DNA of 7,610 bases. Origin: Propionicimonas sp. (lineage in GTDB: Bacteria; Actinomycetota; Actinomycetes; Propionibacteriales; Propionibacteriaceae). The stretch spans positions 1 through 7,610 of the forward strand of contig JAVHXR010000121.1 of the NCBI GenBank assembly GCA_031119515.1, in the 5' to 3' direction. How positions within the stretch are numbered: position 1 is the first letter of the stretch; every line of letters starts with the position of its first letter. Shown here piece after piece: positions 6,367 to 7,610 of this stretch. Position numbers and translations under genes: made by a program. Under the pieces are notes generated by a model. That model made no database searches. It saw nothing but the letters and a program-made list of their open reading frames with translations, and was not told where the DNA came from.

Positions 6367-7610
6367 ATGGAGGGGATCGACTGGAAGAAGACAGCGGTCG
6401 TCTACCAGATCTACCCCCGCTCCTTCGCCGACTCCGACGGTGACGGTTTGGGGGACATCCCCGGGATCATCTCGAAGCTGGATCACATCGCGGCCCTCGG
6501 CTGCGATGTGATCTGGCTGACCCCGGTCTACGACTCGCCGCAGAACGACAACGGCTACGACATCCGCGACTACCGCGACGTCTACCCGCCGTTCGGCACC
6601 ATGGCCGACCTCGAGCGGCTGCTGGAGGAAGCCCACGCCCGTGGCATCAAGCTCGTCATGGACATGGTCGTCAACCACTGCTCGACGGAGCACGAGTGGT
6701 TCCGGCAGGCCAGGACCAGCCGGGACAATCCCTACCGCGACTACTTCATCTGGAGGGACCCGTCCCCCGACGGCGGCCCGCCGACGAACTGGGTGAGCAA
6801 GTTCGGCGGCAACGCCTGGGAGTACGACGAGCAGACCGGCCAGTACTACCTGCACCTGTTCGACGTCACCCAGGCCGACCTGAACTGGGAGAACCCAAGG
6901 CTCCGCCAGGACTGCTACGACATGATGCGCTGGTGGTTCGCCAAGGGCATGGACGGCTTCCGGCTCGACGTCGTCAACCTGCTCAGCAAGGACCAGGACT
7001 TCCCGCAGGCACCCCCGGGGACCGACGGGCGGCAGTTCTACACCGACGGGCCGCGGATCCACGAGTTCCTGCACGAGATGAACACCGAGGCGTTCCGGGG
7101 CAAGCTGACGGTGGGGGAGATGTCGTCCACCACCGTCGAGCACTGCGTGCGCTACACCCGTCCGGAGAACGAGGAGCTCGACATGACCTTCTCGTTCCAC
7201 CACCTGAAGGTCGACTACCCGGGTGGGGCGAAGTGGACCGATGCGCCGATGGACTTCGGTGCGCTGAAGGACATCCTCACCCACTGGCAGGTGGGGATGG
7301 CCGAGGGCGGTGGCTGGAATGCCGTGTTCTGGTGCAACCACGACCAGCCGCGGGTGGTGTCGCGGTTCGGCGACGACGGCGAGCACCGGGTCGCCTCGGC
7401 GAAGATGCTGGCGACAGCCGTCCACCTGCTGCAGGGGACGCCGTACATCTACCAGGGCGAGGAGTTCGGGATGACCAACCCGCACTTCACCTCCATCGAG
7501 CAGTACCGCGACGTCGAGTCGCTCAACGCCTACCGCGAACTGCTCGACGGCGGCACGCCCGAGGACGAGGTGCTGCGCATCCTCGACCGCAAGTCACGCG
7601 ACAACTCCCG
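6367..7610 (+). CDS. treC: Trehalose-6-phosphate hydrolase (alpha,alpha-phosphotrehalase), GH13, C-terminus cut by window edge
   Basis: This cytoplasmic enzyme hydrolyses trehalose-6-phosphate to glucose and glucose-6-phosphate. The frame is open from 6367 to the edge, giving 414 residues; TreC is usually about 550, so roughly the last quarter, including the C-terminal beta domain, is missing. The GH13 regions are all present: DMVVNHC at 99-105, GFRLDVVN at 197-204 with nucleophile Asp201, VGEMSS at 249-254 with acid/base Glu251, and FWCNHDQPR at 321-329 with Asp326. QGTPYIYQGEEFGMTNPHF at 356-374 followed by YRDVES at 380-385 is characteristic of TreC rather than oligo-1,6-glucosidase. The ATG is 2 nt after the treB stop. 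An in-frame GTG at 6361 overlaps that stop as GTGA and is an equally possible start, adding two residues. No clear Shine-Dalgarno sequence is visible, so translation is likely coupled to treB. Confidence 0.93.
   Translation, partial: MEGIDWKKTAVVYQIYPRSFADSDGDGLGDIPGIISKLDHIAALGCDVIWLTPVYDSPQNDNGYDIRDYRDVYPPFGTMADLERLLEEAHARGIKLVMDMVVNHCSTEHEWFRQARTSRDNPYRDYFIWRDPSPDGGPPTNWVSKFGGNAWEYDEQTGQYYLHLFDVTQADLNWENPRLRQDCYDMMRWWFAKGMDGFRLDVVNLLSKDQDFPQAPPGTDGRQFYTDGPRIHEFLHEMNTEAFRGKLTVGEMSSTTVEHCVRYTRPENEELDMTFSFHHLKVDYPGGAKWTDAPMDFGALKDILTHWQVGMAEGGGWNAVFWCNHDQPRVVSRFGDDGEHRVASAKMLATAVHLLQGTPYIYQGEEFGMTNPHFTSIEQYRDVESLNAYRELLDGGTPEDEVLRILDRKSRDNS

Noticed and set aside
6280..7485. 401-codon minus-strand open frame opposite treC
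   Set aside because: It is the mirror of the treC coding frame and shows no family motif. All GH13 catalytic regions lie on the plus strand.

Overview
The window is from a high-GC actinobacterial chromosome. This rests on the strong G/C bias at third codon positions, GTG starts, very tight gene packing and the protein sequences themselves. The CoaA, GlmS and fused NnrE-NnrD proteins read like actinobacterial ones, and a Propionibacteriaceae-like or related PTS-using actinobacterium is my best guess. That placement is inference. Seven protein genes are visible, two of them cut by the window ends. I see no rRNA, tRNA, CRISPR array, insertion sequence or phage gene.

Left side, minus strand (1-1122, possibly 1161): coaA (type I pantothenate kinase) is followed by the start of a GNAT acetyltransferase gene. 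The acetyltransferase start codon shares one base with the coaA stop, and the gene runs off the left edge. Centre, plus strand (1162-4825): glmS, acpS and a fused nnrE-nnrD gene form a compact run with a 2-nt gap between the first pair and a 1-nt overlap between the second. glmS and coaA are divergent, and their 5' ends nearly touch at a CATATG. A -10-like TACAGT placed seven bases before the glmS ATG suggests a leaderless glmS mRNA. Right side, plus strand (4907-7610): an 81-nt gap carrying a GC-rich hairpin leads into treB (trehalose PTS EIIBC) and treC (trehalose-6-phosphate hydrolase, cut by the right edge).

Functionally, the left and centre are housekeeping. CoaA starts CoA synthesis, AcpS uses CoA to activate acyl carrier protein, GlmS makes glucosamine-6-phosphate for cell wall precursors, and NnrE/NnrD repair damaged NAD(P)H. 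The right side is a catabolic pair: TreB imports and phosphorylates trehalose, and TreC splits trehalose-6-phosphate into glucose and glucose-6-phosphate. TreB has no EIIA domain, so it must borrow one encoded elsewhere.

I looked for an undescribed system and did not find one. The most useful second-look items are the overlapping coaA/glmS start region, the hairpin before treB, the placement of a trehalose operon directly behind a housekeeping block, and a loop insertion in the NnrE domain.
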